A DNA stretch of 64,000 bases from Rhodoplanes sp963712435 (GTDB taxonomy: Bacteria > Pseudomonadota > Alphaproteobacteria > Rhizobiales > Xanthobacteraceae): NCBI GenBank assembly GCA_963712435.1, contig CAVQIB010000013.1, forward strand, positions 496,001 through 560,000. Direction: 5' to 3'. A model generated the notes under the pieces. That model was not told the origin of the DNA. It did no database searches and saw only the letters and a program-made list of their open reading frames with translations. Every line of letters starts with the position of its first letter. Within the stretch, counting starts at the first letter, position 1. Below are positions 15,865-25,059 of the stretch, in pieces. The translations under genes and the position numbers were made by a program.

Positions 15865-16491
15865 TCACGACAGCTTGGCAACGATGTCGTCCATGCTGAA
15901 AAAGAACTCGTCGGGCGCGTGCGCTTGCAGCGCATCGATGCTGGCGTAGCCCCAGGACACCGCGCCGAAAGCGACGCCCACCGCGCGCGCGGCCTCCGCG
16001 TCGCGCGTCTCGTCGCCGATCGCGATCGCCTGCGCCGGCGGAACGCCCGTGCGTTTGATGATCGTCCGGAATTTCGTCCGCTTGCCGAACAGCGACGACT
16101 GGCAGGCGAAATGCGCAAAGCGCCGCTCGTTGTGCGGACCGAGCGTGCGGCGCACATTGTCCTCCGAATCGGAACTGACGATCGCGAGCACGGTCTCGCG
16201 CGCGGCAAGCGCAGCGAGCACGCGATCGACGCCGGGAAACAGCGCGATCTCATGCAGGTGCTGCGCCTTGAGCGCACGCATGTGGCGGGCGATCTTCGGC
16301 ACTTTCCACAGCGGCACGCCGAGCCAATCGAGAATCTGCCGCGAACTCGCGCCGCGCAGGATCTCGATGTCCTGCGGCGCAACGCGCCGGAACCGATATT
16401 TGTCCGCGACGGTGTTCAGAACGCCGGTAAACCAGGGAAACGTGTCGGCCAGCGTGCCGTCCATGTCGAAGATGACGAGCCTGTATTTCAC
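15865..16491 (-). CDS. HAD-superfamily hydrolase, phosphoglycolate-phosphatase-like
   Basis: A 208-residue HAD phosphatase. Motif I is IFDMDGTLADT, with two aspartates for the nucleophile and acid/base. Motif II is AIVSSDSEDNV, the lysine is in FGKRTKFRTIIKR, and motif IV is AIGDETRDAEAARA. An alpha-helical cap (RGASSRQILDWLGVPLWKV) indicates the C1-capped, PGP-like branch. Substrates in this branch range from phosphoglycolate to nucleotides and sugar phosphates and cannot be fixed here. The start is GTG at 16491 after AAGG. It follows the beta-lactamase-fold gene's start by 91 bp on the same strand. Confidence 0.88.
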   Translation of the reverse strand: MKYRLVIFDMDGTLADTFPWFTGVLNTVADKYRFRRVAPQDIEILRGASSRQILDWLGVPLWKVPKIARHMRALKAQHLHEIALFPGVDRVLAALAARETVLAIVSSDSEDNVRRTLGPHNERRFAHFACQSSLFGKRTKFRTIIKRTGVPPAQAIAIGDETRDAEAARAVGVAFGAVSWGYASIDALQAHAPDEFFFSMDDIVAKLS

Positions 16492-16738
16492 CGGCGGCCT
16501 TGCAACTTTTCCTGCGCGATCTTCACGACGGGCGGAGCGATCGGCAAGCCGTCGAATCGATCGGACGCGATCCGCCACCGCCATAGGCGGTCTTGCCGGC
16601 ATTCTCCAGCGCGCGCGGCAAACTCCGCCTGCGGCAATTTTCTCCTCGCTCGCGAAACCGCACGTCCGCCCGCGCGTAACTCCCGCCGTCGTCCGGGCGG
16701 GATATCGCCGCCCTGGGACAAGCAAAAGGGAGCGACAC

Positions 16739-17524
16739 ATGAATTTTGCATCGAAGACCATGGCGGCCCTGTTCGCCGCCTCGGCGGCGCTCGTCGCCTC
16801 CGGCCTCGCGCAGGCCGGCACGATCATCGGCCTTGTCGACGGCAATGCGCTTGCCATGATCGACGCGGCGAGCCGCAAAGTGACGTCGAAGGTCGACATC
16901 AAGGGCGCGGGCCCGCTGCTCGGGATCGACGTGCGGCCCGCCGACGGCGCGCTGTACGGCGTGACCGGGGACGGATGGATCGTCACCATCGACCCGAAAA
17001 CCGGCCAGGCGATGCAGAAGGCGAAGCTCTCCGAGACCTTGAAGCCGGGCGCGACCGCGACCGTCGACTTCAATCCGGTCGCCGACCGCCTGCGCGTGAT
17101 GGGCTCGGACGGCGCGAGCTTGCGCGTCAATGTCGAGGACGGCAAAGCGACGGTGGATGGTTCGCACAAATACAAGGACGGCGACGCAAACGCCGGCAAG
17201 ACGCCGAAGGTGGTCGCGGGCGCCTACACCAATGCGATGAAGGGCGCGCAGGCCACCGTTCTTTATAATGTCGACGCGGCGACGGGCGCGCTCGTCACGC
17301 AGGCGCCGCCGAACGACGGCGTGCTCAACACGGTGGGACCGCTCGGCGTTGCTGTGGACGGGCCGGTCGCGTTCAACATCGTCACCGAGGGCGAGGGGAA
17401 CCGCGCCTGGCTGGTCGCCGGCGGCAATCTCTATTCGGTCGACCTGAAAACCGGCGCGGCGACCGCGGCGGGCAAGATCGAAGGCCTGAACGGCGCGCTC
17501 GGCGACATCGCCTGGTGGGAGTGA
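16739..17524 (+). CDS. Secreted DUF4394 protein
   Basis: A 261-residue protein with a signal peptide (residues 1-27, cleavage after AQA) and a repeated beta-rich body typical of DUF4394: GPLLGIDVRPADGALYGVTG, DFNPVADRLRVMGSDGASLRVN, GAYTNAMKGAQATVLYNVDA and NLYSVDLKTGAATAAGKIEG. The pattern suggests a beta-propeller-like fold with the common NVDAATGAL strand-turn. Many family members precede anti-sigma/ECF genes, but none is here. The function is unknown. The ATG follows an AAAAGGGAG ribosome site. Confidence 0.82.
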   Translation: MNFASKTMAALFAASAALVASGLAQAGTIIGLVDGNALAMIDAASRKVTSKVDIKGAGPLLGIDVRPADGALYGVTGDGWIVTIDPKTGQAMQKAKLSETLKPGATATVDFNPVADRLRVMGSDGASLRVNVEDGKATVDGSHKYKDGDANAGKTPKVVAGAYTNAMKGAQATVLYNVDAATGALVTQAPPNDGVLNTVGPLGVAVDGPVAFNIVTEGEGNRAWLVAGGNLYSVDLKTGAATAAGKIEGLNGALGDIAWWE

Positions 17525-17573
17525 CCGGGCGGCTGTTTCCTCCGGCAAGTCCTCGCGGAGCAGGCGCGCGCCG

Positions 17574-18251
17574 TCAGGCGTGCGCTTGTTCCGATTGCGG
17601 CAAGTCGAGATCGCGGCGCACCTGCGCGAACACGGCGCGAAACATCTCCGCCGTCAGCACGCCGGTATTGGTGTTGTAGCGGGAGCAGTGATAGCTGTCG
17701 AACAGCCTCACTTTGTTCATGTCGTGCAGCGCGCCATGCGCAAAGGGCGCAGACGCGGCGCGCCGGTCCAGTGCGGCGATGACGCTGTCATGGGCGACCC
17801 GGCCGAGCGCGACGATGGCTTGCAGCCGTTCCATTTCGGCGATCGTATTTTTCAGGAATTCGCGGCAGGTCTTGATCTCGATCGGCAGCGGCTTGTTTTC
17901 CGGCGGCACGCAGCGCACCGCATTGGCGATGCGCGCGTCGACGAGCGCAAGCCCGTCATCGGCCCGCTCGGCATAGTCGCCTTGGGCGAAGCCGAACTCC
18001 GCGAGCGTCGCATACAGGAGCTTGCCGGCGAAATCGCCGGTGAACGGCCGGCCGGTGCGGTTCGCGCCGCGCAGGCCGGGCGCAAGCCCGACGATCAGCA
18101 GCCGCGCCTTCACGGGCCCGAAGGACGGCACAGGCGCATTGAACCAGCCGGGCTCCTGCGCTCGCCAGGCGGCGCGGAAGGCGACCAGGCGCGGGCAGCG
18201 GGGGCAGTCGCGTCCGGGCTCGGCGGTCGTCCCGGCAAGGGGCATCGTCAC
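17574..18251 (-). CDS. Uracil-DNA glycosylase, Fe-S family (UdgB-like)
   Basis: About 225 residues. The N-terminal CPRCPRL pair and later cysteines (AVRCVPPENKPLPIEI, TCREFL) are those of the four-cysteine [4Fe-4S] uracil-DNA glycosylases. Motif 1 reads GLAPGLRGANRTGRPFTGD, as in family 5 (UdgB), which lacks the polar catalytic residue of family 1 and acts on uracil and other deaminated bases in double-stranded DNA. Motif 2 region HCSRYNTNTG is present near the C-terminus. The start is GTG at 18251, overlapping the NYN gene stop by four bases, or ATG at 18245; both indicate translational coupling with the NYN gene. Confidence 0.88.
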   Translation of the reverse strand: MTMPLAGTTAEPGRDCPRCPRLVAFRAAWRAQEPGWFNAPVPSFGPVKARLLIVGLAPGLRGANRTGRPFTGDFAGKLLYATLAEFGFAQGDYAERADDGLALVDARIANAVRCVPPENKPLPIEIKTCREFLKNTIAEMERLQAIVALGRVAHDSVIAALDRRAASAPFAHGALHDMNKVRLFDSYHCSRYNTNTGVLTAEMFRAVFAQVRRDLDLPQSEQAHA

Positions 18252-18892
18252 TCGTCGTCGAACACGTCGCTGTCGCCGGCGGCGGGCTCGGGCCGCACAT
18301 TCGTGCTGCGCTGCAGGAATTGCGGCGTATGACGCTGCTCGCGCGGGCCGCGGTCGGGCCGCTCGCCGGGGTCCCGTCCGATCTTCGGCTGCAGCTCGAC
18401 GATGTCGAGAAATATGTCGGCCTGCCGGCGCAGTTCGTCGGCGACCATCGGGGGTTGCGTCGAGATGGTGGAGACGACGGTCACGCGCACGCCCCGGCGC
18501 TGCACCGCTTCGACCAGCGAGCGGAAATCGCCGTCGCCCGAGAAGAGCACCATGTGGTCGATCGTTCCGGCGATCTCCATCGCGTCGACCGCAAGCTCGA
18601 TATCCATGTTGCCCTTCACCTTGCGGCGGCCCGTCTGGTCGACGAATTCCTTCGTCGCCTTGGTCACCACGGTGTAGCCGTTATAGTCCAGCCAATCGAT
18701 CAGGGGCCGTATTGAGGAATATTCTTGGTCTTCGACCACGGCGGTATAGTAGAACGCCCGGAGCAGGTAGCCTCGACCATGAAATTCCCGCAAAAGCCGC
18801 TTGTAATCGATATCGAAGCCAATCGATTTCGCTGTCGCATAAAGGTTTGCGCCATCAATGAATAGTGCAATTTTTTCCGTGGGTACTGTCAT
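18248..18892 (-). CDS. NYN-domain (LabA/DUF88) protein, PIN-like nuclease
   Basis: A 214-residue protein whose first ~160 residues form an NYN domain. FIDGANLYATAKS carries the first acidic residue, VKGNMDIELAVDAMEIAG the middle one, and FSGDGDFRSLVEAVQRRGV the last pair, matching a metal-dependent PIN-like ribonuclease site. The C-terminal ~50 residues are low-complexity and end in an acidic DSDVFDDE. The family acts on RNA, but the targets of this branch are unknown. ATG 18892 was chosen at the conserved TEKIALFIDG start. It overlaps the uracil-DNA glycosylase gene by four bases and is divergent from rpoZ across a 312-bp gap. Confidence 0.88.
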   Translation of the reverse strand: MTVPTEKIALFIDGANLYATAKSIGFDIDYKRLLREFHGRGYLLRAFYYTAVVEDQEYSSIRPLIDWLDYNGYTVVTKATKEFVDQTGRRKVKGNMDIELAVDAMEIAGTIDHMVLFSGDGDFRSLVEAVQRRGVRVTVVSTISTQPPMVADELRRQADIFLDIVELQPKIGRDPGERPDRGPREQRHTPQFLQRSTNVRPEPAAGDSDVFDDE

Positions 18893-18976
18893 GTGAATCT
18901 CGTTTGTTACTGCAAGTGCGCAACAGGTCGCCGGGCGCGCCCGCCCGGTGAACAGCAACCGTTTTGAAATCCCTAT

Positions 18977-19007
18977 GGGTGCAAGGCGATAATCGCCTGC
19001 GGCACCC
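18977..19007. repeat. Interrupted inverted repeat in NYN/rpoZ divergent gap
   Basis: GGGTGC (18977-18982) pairs with GCACCC (19002-19007), and inside it GGCGAT (18985-18990) pairs with ATCGCC (18992-18997) around a one-base A. The result is a stable two-step hairpin. It lies in the 312-bp gap between the divergent NYN and rpoZ genes. It could be an operator, a leader structure or part of a small RNA. The rest of the gap is relatively AT-rich near 19055-19140 and probably contains the rpoZ promoter. Confidence 0.5.
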
Positions 19008-19204
19008 AGTCGCGGCTCTCAGCAGAGGCTCGCGCCCGCTCGATGTCGACCTCAGATAGTTACTGTCCAAGATGTCTTCTAGGCAATTCACAACGGAAAT
19101 AGCCGATAAAATTAGCCAATGCAAATCAATGTTGCGCTTTTGGGCCAGGAAGACTACGACCGCCCTTAATCCCTACATCGCTCCGCAAGAAGGAGAACGA
19201 GCCT

Positions 19205-19612
19205 ATGGCCCGTGTCACGGTAGAAGACTGCATCGATAAGGTTGAGAATCGATTCGAGCTCGTCCTTTTGGCGGCCCATCGCGCGCGCATGATCTCCTCC
19301 GGCGCTCAGATCAATGTCGACCGCGATAACGACAAGAACCCGATCGTCGCGCTGCGTGAGGTCGCCGACCAGGCGATCTCGCCGGAGGACCTCAAGGAGG
19401 ACCTCATCCATTCGCTGCAGAAATATGTCGAGGTCGACGAGCCCGAGCCCGAGGCCATTCCGCTGATCGGCGGCACCGGCGAAGGGGTCGACGCCGACGA
19501 CACCGAGGTCGCCATGGAGCGCATGACGGAAGAGGAGCTGTTGAAGGGACTCGAAGGCTTGACGCCGCCCGAGGAGCGGCCCGAGCCGGTGGAGCCCGAC
19601 GACGAGGAATAG
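19205..19612 (+). CDS. rpoZ: DNA-directed RNA polymerase omega subunit
   Basis: A 135-residue omega subunit with the standard start ARVTVEDCIDKVENRFELV and the LAAHRARMISSGAQ helix that clamps the beta-prime C-terminus. The second half is the acidic, Pro/Glu-rich tail typical of alphaproteobacterial omega (ending EPVEPDDEE). It aids RNA polymerase assembly and forms one ppGpp site in proteobacteria, fitting its position just upstream of the stringent-response gene rsh. The start ATG follows AAGAAGGAG. A strong intrinsic terminator follows 41 bp after the stop, so rsh may need its own promoter. Confidence 0.97.
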   Translation: MARVTVEDCIDKVENRFELVLLAAHRARMISSGAQINVDRDNDKNPIVALREVADQAISPEDLKEDLIHSLQKYVEVDEPEPEAIPLIGGTGEGVDADDTEVAMERMTEEELLKGLEGLTPPEERPEPVEPDDEE

Positions 19613-19653
19613 CCGGGCCGGTTCGCCGCCGCTCGCAGCGTCTTTTCGTGAAA

Positions 19654-19684
19654 GCCGGCGGCTCGCCCGAGCCGCCGGCCTTTT
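19654..19684 (+). terminator. Intrinsic terminator after rpoZ
   Basis: An 11-bp perfect GC-rich stem (GCCGGCGGCTC / GAGCCGCCGGC) with a GCCC loop is followed directly by CTTTTC. This is a textbook rho-independent terminator 41 bp beyond the rpoZ stop. Confidence 0.85.
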
Positions 19685-19786
19685 CTTGCGGCTTCACACC
19701 CGACATAATCGGCCGCGTGGCGGAGACGTGCAGCTTGCGGCAAAGTGTGCCGACAACCACATCGTCGCTCATAGGAGCGCTTCATC

Positions 19787-22109
19787 TTGGGCCCGCCGAT
19801 CACCAGTTTGCCGCGGATGCAGGTTCAGGCGCGCATTCACGCGCCGCGCGAGCCGACGCCGCAGACCGCGCCGAAGCCGGTCGAACCGCCGGTCGCCGCG
19901 CCGAAGCGGATGATGCGCCAGTACGAGCTGGTCGAGCGGGTGCGGAAGTACAATCCGAAGACCAACGAGGATCTGCTCAACCGCGCCTATGTCTACGCGA
20001 TGCGCGCGCATGGCGGCCAGAAGCGCGCTTCGGGCGACCCTTATTTCTCGCATCCGCTCGAAGTCGCCGCCATCCTCACCAACCTGAAGCTCGACGATGC
20101 GACGATCGCCGCCGCGCTTCTGCACGACACGATCGAGGACACCGAGGCGACCCGCACCGAGATCGACGCGGTGTTCGGGCGCGACATCGGGCAACTCGTC
20201 GAGGGCCTCACCAAGCTCAACCGGCTCGAACTGGTCTCGCGCGAGGCCAAGCAGGCCGAGAATCTGCGCAAGCTTCTGCTCGCCATCGCCGAAGACGTGC
20301 GCGTGCTGCTCGTGAAGCTCGCCGATCGCCTGCACAATATGCGCACCATCGCGCATATGCCGCCCGAGTTGCGGCGGCGGGTGGCGGAGGAGACGATCGA
20401 TATCTATGCGCCGCTGGCCGGACGCATGGGCATGCATGCGATGCGGAGCGAACTGGAAGACCTCGCCTTCGAGGAGCTGCATCCGGAGGCGTTCGAGGTC
20501 ATCAGCGCGCGGCTCGACGCGCTCGCCGCCCGCAACAGCGATCTGATCAGCGAAATCGAGCATCAGCTCACGACCAAGCTTGCCCCGAGCGGGATCGCCG
20601 CCCGCGTGACCGGGCGCCGCAAGCATGCCTATTCGGTCTGGCGCAAGATGGAGCTCAAGGCGCTCGGCTTCGAACAGCTCTCGGATATTCTCGGCTTCCG
20701 CGCCATCGTGAACACGGTGGCGGAGTGCTATCAGGCGCTCGGGATCGTCCACACCACCTGGCCGGTCGTGCCGGGCCGGTTCAAGGACTACATCTCGACC
20801 CCGAAACAGAACGACTACCGCTCGATCCACACGACGGTGGTCGGTCCGCGCAATCAGCGGGTCGAGCTGCAGATCCGGACGGCCGGGATGAACGAGATCG
20901 CCGAATACGGCATCGCGGCGCATTCGCTGTACAAGGACAATCTCGGCTCGCCGTCGGAAATGCTGTCGCGCGAGTTCGAACGCCTATGCCTGGCTGCGGC
21001 GGACCATCGAGCTGCTGGCCGAAGGATCCAATCCCGAGGAGTTCCTCGAACACACCAAGCTCGAACTGTTCCACGACCAGGTGTTTTGCTTCACCCCCAT
21101 GGGCAAGCTGATCGCGCTGCCGCGCAACGCGACGCCGATCGACTTCGCCTATGCGGTTCACACCGACATCGGCAACCGCGCGGTGGGCTGCAAGGTGAAC
21201 GGCAATATCGGCCCGCTCATCTCTCCGTTGCGCAATGGCGACGAGGTCGAAATCCTGACCTCGCGCGCGCAGGTCGCTCCGCCCGCCGCCTGGGAATCGG
21301 TCGTCGTGACCGGCAAGGCGCGGGCGGCGATCCGGCGCGCCACGCGGGTCGCCGTGCGCGCGCAATATGCCGAGCTCGGCCGGCGCATTGTCGAGCGCCT
21401 GTGCCAGGTCTCCAAGCGGGACTATTCGGACGAAAAGCTCAGCGGCGCCCTGCCGCGCCTCGCCCGCGCGACGGTCGACGATGTCTTCGCCGCGGTCGGA
21501 CGCAGCGAAATGAAGGCCGCCGATGTGGTTCGGGCGATGTATCCCGACTACAAGGAGGAGCGGGTGACGGCGGTGCCGAAGCCCGACAGCGGCTGGTTCG
21601 GGCTGAAGATGGGGCGCGCGGTGAAGTTCAAGTTCCCCGGCGCGAAGGACGACGGCGACGCCATTCCGATCCGCGGTCATAATGGCGACCTGCCGGTCCG
21701 CTTCGCCCCCAATGGCGGCGCGGTGCCGGGCGACCGCATCATCGGAATCATGACCCCGGGCGAGCAGATCACCATCTATCCGATCCAATCGCGCGCGCTG
21801 AAGGCGTTCGAGGATGCGCCCGAGCGGTGGCTCGACGTGCGCTGGGACGTGGATGACGAGAACCCGCAGCGCTTTCCCGCCCGCATCATGGTGCAGTCGG
21901 TCAACGAGCCGGGCTCTCTGGCGCAGATCGCTCAGGTCATCGCCGAGCACGACGGCAATATCGACAATATCAACATGTCGCGCCGCTCGCCCGACTTCAC
22001 CGAGATGACGATCGATCTGGAAGTGTACGACCTCAAGCACCTGACCGCGATCATCTCGCAATTGCGCGCAAAGACCGTGGTCGCGAAAGCCGAGCGCGTG
22101 ACCGGGTAG
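19787..22109 (+). CDS. rsh: Bifunctional (p)ppGpp synthetase/hydrolase Rsh (frameshifted)
   Basis: After removal of one extra G at about 20978 this is a 773-residue RelA/SpoT homologue. The HD hydrolase domain shows FSHPLEVAAIL and HDTIEDT at about residues 85-120. The synthetase domain shows RRKHAYSVWRKM and FKDYISTPKQNDYRSIHT. After the frameshift come a TGS domain (VFCFTPMGKLIALPRNATPI) and a C-terminal ACT domain (IMVQSVNEPGSLAQIAQVI). Both catalytic halves look intact, so it should make and degrade (p)ppGpp, as the single long Rsh of alphaproteobacteria does. The conserved part starts at MMRQYELVERV (about 19907); TTG at 19787 or ATG at 19817 would add a proline-rich leader usual in relatives. 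Confidence 0.95.
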
Positions 22110-22216
22110 CGGGCGCGCCCCGCCGCGGGCTCGATCGATCGGCGCTTGAATTCGCTGCGGTTCTGCTCCCATAGATTTGCTCGCTCGGCGGACCAGATCA
22201 CAGACAGGAACTCCAT

Positions 22217-22984
22217 GTGAGCGGACTTGCGCCTCTTCGCCTCGGCGTCAATATCGACCATGTCGCCACGATCAGGAACGCGCGCGGGGGCCGGCATCCG
22301 GACCCGCTGCAGGCGGCGGACATCGCGATCGCGGCCGGCGCCCACGGCATCACCGCGCATCTGCGCGAGGATCGCCGGCACATCCGTGACGACGACATCG
22401 CCCGCCTCAAGCAGCATCTGCGCAAGCCGCTCAATTTCGAAATGGCGGCCACGCCGGAAATGACGGCGATCGCGATTGCGACCCGCCCACACGCCGCGTG
22501 CCTCGTGCCCGAGCGGCGGGAGGAGCGCACGACCGAAGGCGGCCTCGACGTCGTCGCCCACCGGCCTGCTTTGACGGACGTGGTCGCAGCGCTTGCGGAG
22601 GCGAAGATCCGCGTGTCGCTGTTCATCCCGCCGGACGAGCGCCAGATCGAGGGCGCGATCGCGCTTGGCGCGCCGGTCATCGAAATCCACACCGGCGCCT
22701 GGTGCGAGGCGGTCGTCGCGGGGGAGGCGGCGCGCGCGGCCGCCGAGTTCGCGCGCATCGCGGCCGGCGCCGAATTCGCGTTCCGGCTCGGCCTGGAAGT
22801 CCATGCGGGTCACGGGCTCGACTACGCCACCGCGGAGACCATCGCCGCCCTGCCGCATGTCGTCGAACTCAATATCGGCCACTTCCTGATCGGCGAAGCG
22901 GTCGCGGTCGGCCTGCCGACGGCGGTCGAGCGCATGCTGGCGGCGATGCGGCGCGGCCGCGCGAAGGCGAAGGCGGCTTCGTGA
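22217..22984 (+). CDS. pdxJ: Pyridoxine 5'-phosphate synthase
   Basis: A 255-residue TIM-barrel enzyme that condenses 1-deoxyxylulose 5-phosphate with 3-amino-2-oxopropyl phosphate in the DXP-dependent vitamin B6 pathway. Hallmarks seen are LGVNIDHVATIRNARGG at the start, HGITAHLREDRRHI, NFEMAATPEM, CLVPERREERTTEGGLDV, GLEVHAGHGLDY and ELNIGHFLIGEAV. The start is GTG at 22217 (an ATG two bases before is followed by TGA). It overlaps acpS by four bases (GTGA), the classic pdxJ-acpS coupling. Confidence 0.97.
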   Translation: MSGLAPLRLGVNIDHVATIRNARGGRHPDPLQAADIAIAAGAHGITAHLREDRRHIRDDDIARLKQHLRKPLNFEMAATPEMTAIAIATRPHAACLVPERREERTTEGGLDVVAHRPALTDVVAALAEAKIRVSLFIPPDERQIEGAIALGAPVIEIHTGAWCEAVVAGEAARAAAEFARIAAGAEFAFRLGLEVHAGHGLDYATAETIAALPHVVELNIGHFLIGEAVAVGLPTAVERMLAAMRRGRAKAKAAS

Positions 22985-23397
22985 TCATCGGGATCGGCAC
23001 CGACCTTGTCGATATCCGCCGGATCGAGCGGACGGTCGCGCGGTTCGGCGAGCGCTTCCTCGACCGCATTTTCACGGAGAAGGAGCGCGCCCGCGCCGAG
23101 CGCCGCGCGAATTGGGTCGCGACCTACGCCAAACGATTCGCCGCCAAGGAGGCCTGCGCCAAGGCGCTCGGGACCGGCTTCCGCAAAGGCGTGTTCTTCC
23201 GCGATATCGGGGTGGTCAATCTGCCTTCCGGCCAGCCGACCCTGAGCCTCACCGGGGGCGCGTCGGCGCGGCTCGCCTCCCTCGTCCCGCCGGGCTTTGC
23301 GGCGCGTATCGATCTCGCCTTGACGGACGAATGGCCGCTGGCGCAAGCCTTCGTCATCATTTCGGCGCTTCCGGGCGGGATAGAGCGGCCGGGCTGA
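22981..23397 (+). CDS. acpS: Holo-[acyl-carrier-protein] synthase
   Basis: A 138-residue 4'-phosphopantetheinyl transferase that loads phosphopantetheine from CoA onto acyl carrier protein. Visible motifs are IIGIGTDLVDIRRIERTV with the Mg-binding Asp, FTEKERARAE, AKRFAAKEACAKALGTG, and SLTGGASARLASLVP. The start is GTG at 22981, overlapping the pdxJ stop. A 190-bp gap follows before lepB. Confidence 0.97.
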   Translation: MIIGIGTDLVDIRRIERTVARFGERFLDRIFTEKERARAERRANWVATYAKRFAAKEACAKALGTGFRKGVFFRDIGVVNLPSGQPTLSLTGGASARLASLVPPGFAARIDLALTDEWPLAQAFVIISALPGGIERPG

Positions 23398-23587
23398 TTT
23401 GCGCGAACGGTTCCGAGCGGCTAGAACTCGGGCCTCCATGAATTCGTGTCACGACCGGAATAGCCCCACCCCGCATCCTGACATAGGCGATGGTCGGAAA
23501 AGGGTTCGCGGCAAGCGCAGGCTGCGTTTCGGACGAGGGCGTGGTCGAACAATCGACGGGTAGCGGCAAGGGAACCAAGAGAGGCCG

Positions 23588-24352
23588 ATGAGCGTGTCCG
23601 GTCAGGAAAAACAGCGCGAGAAAAGAAAAGAGGGCGGCATTGCCGAGACCCTCCGCGTCATCTTTCACGCGCTGATCATCGCGCTTGTGATTCGCACATT
23701 CCTCTTCCAGCCGTTCAACATTCCGTCCGGCTCGATGATGGCGACGCTCCTGATCGGCGACTATCTGTTCGTGTCGAAATACAGCTACGGCTACAGCCGC
23801 TACTCCCTCCCGCTGTCGCCGCCGCTGTTTTCCGGGCGCATCTTCGCCTCTCCGCCCGATCGCGGCGACGTGGTGGTGTTCCGCCTGCCGAAGGACGACG
23901 CGACCGACTATATCAAGCGCGTGATCGGGCTGCCGGGCGATCGCATCCAGATGATCGGCGGCGTGCTCCACATCAACGGTCAGGCGGTGAAGCGCGAGCG
24001 CGCGCCGGACTACCTCGATGACGAAAGCGGCTATCCCGTCCGGGTGCGGCGGTGGCGGGAGACATTGCCGAACGGCGTGAGCTACGACACGCTCGATCTC
24101 CAGGACAACGGGTTCCTCGACAACACTCAGGTCTACGAGGTCCCCGCCGGCCAATATTTCATGATGGGCGACAATCGCGACAACTCGACCGACAGCCGCG
24201 TGCTGAGCCAGGTGGGCTTCGTCCCGTTTGAGAACATTGTCGGCCGGGCGCAGATCATCTTTTTCTCGATTGGCGACGGGGTGCCCGCCTGGCAGGTATG
24301 GGCGTGGCCCTGGGCCGTTCGCTGGAGTCGGTTGTTCACAATCGTCAGATGA
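23588..24352 (+). CDS. lepB: Signal peptidase I
   Basis: A 254-residue inner-membrane leader peptidase. A membrane anchor at about residues 22-40 precedes the catalytic box PSGSMMATL, with nucleophile Ser49. The general base Lys110 lies in YIKRVIGLPGD. A later MGDNRDNSTDSR box and a C-terminal FTIVR are also present. It cleaves signal peptides of exported proteins on the periplasmic side. The ATG at 23588 is preceded by AAGAGAGG. Its stop overlaps the rnc start (ATGA), a conserved lepB-rnc-era arrangement. Confidence 0.97.
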   Translation: MSVSGQEKQREKRKEGGIAETLRVIFHALIIALVIRTFLFQPFNIPSGSMMATLLIGDYLFVSKYSYGYSRYSLPLSPPLFSGRIFASPPDRGDVVVFRLPKDDATDYIKRVIGLPGDRIQMIGGVLHINGQAVKRERAPDYLDDESGYPVRVRRWRETLPNGVSYDTLDLQDNGFLDNTQVYEVPAGQYFMMGDNRDNSTDSRVLSQVGFVPFENIVGRAQIIFFSIGDGVPAWQVWAWPWAVRWSRLFTIVR

Positions 24353-25059
24353 GCCAGAGGGCGCAGAGCAGACGCGACCTCGAGGCCCGCATCGGGTACT
24401 GTTTCACCGATCCGGACCTCCTGGAAAGCGCGCTCACGCATATCTCGGCCCTGTCCGGCCAGGCTCGCGCGGCCAGCTACCAGCGCCTCGAATTTCTGGG
24501 CGATCACGTGCTCGGCCTCGTCGTGTCCGACATGCTCTATCGCGCTTTCCCCCGGGCGGCCGAGGGCGAGCTGTCGCGCCGCCTCGCCGATCTCGTGCGG
24601 AAAGAGACCTGCGCCGACATTGCGCGCGCGATCGACCTCGGCTCGGCGATCAAGCTCGGCGTGTCGGAGGCGAATGCCGGCGGCCAGCGCCGCGTCGCGA
24701 TTCTGGCCGATGTGTGCGAAGCGCTGATCGGCGCGGTGTTCGTGGACGGCGGCTATCCGGGCGCGGCGGCCCTGGTGGAGCGGTTGTGGGGCGAACGCAT
24801 GCGCAAGCTGGTGCGGCCGCTGCGCGACGCGAAAACCGTGCTGCAGGAATGGGCGCAGGGGCGCGGGCTGCCGACGCCCTCCTATCGCGAGGTGGAGCGG
24901 CGCGGCCCCCACCACGATCCCGAGTTCCGGGTCCTAGTGGAACTGCCGGAACTCTCCCCCGCCGAGGGTCTCGGCCGCTCGAAACGGGCAGCCGAGCAGG
25001 CGGCCGCCGCCGCGCTGCTCGCCCGCGAAGGCGTGTCCACGGTGGCCTCCGATGACTGA
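24349..25059 (+). CDS. rnc: Ribonuclease III
   Basis: A 236-residue double-stranded-RNA endonuclease. The signature RLEFLGDHVLGLVVSDML is present, with ADVCEALIGAVFVDGG carrying the second metal-binding acidic pair. A C-terminal dsRNA-binding domain runs from AKTVLQEWAQGRGL to AEQAAAAALL. It processes rRNA precursors and structured mRNAs. The ATG at 24349 overlaps the lepB stop; an in-frame ATG at 24298 would extend it 17 residues into lepB. It overlaps era by eight bases. Confidence 0.96.
   Translation: MSQRAQSRRDLEARIGYCFTDPDLLESALTHISALSGQARAASYQRLEFLGDHVLGLVVSDMLYRAFPRAAEGELSRRLADLVRKETCADIARAIDLGSAIKLGVSEANAGGQRRVAILADVCEALIGAVFVDGGYPGAAALVERLWGERMRKLVRPLRDAKTVLQEWAQGRGLPTPSYREVERRGPHHDPEFRVLVELPELSPAEGLGRSKRAAEQAAAAALLAREGVSTVASDD

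Noticed and set aside
20941..21100. Programmed +1 frameshift in rsh and other genes
   Set aside because: No shared slippery sequence, stop codon or stem-loop precedes the shift points, and unrelated genes show the same one-base excess; consensus error is simpler.
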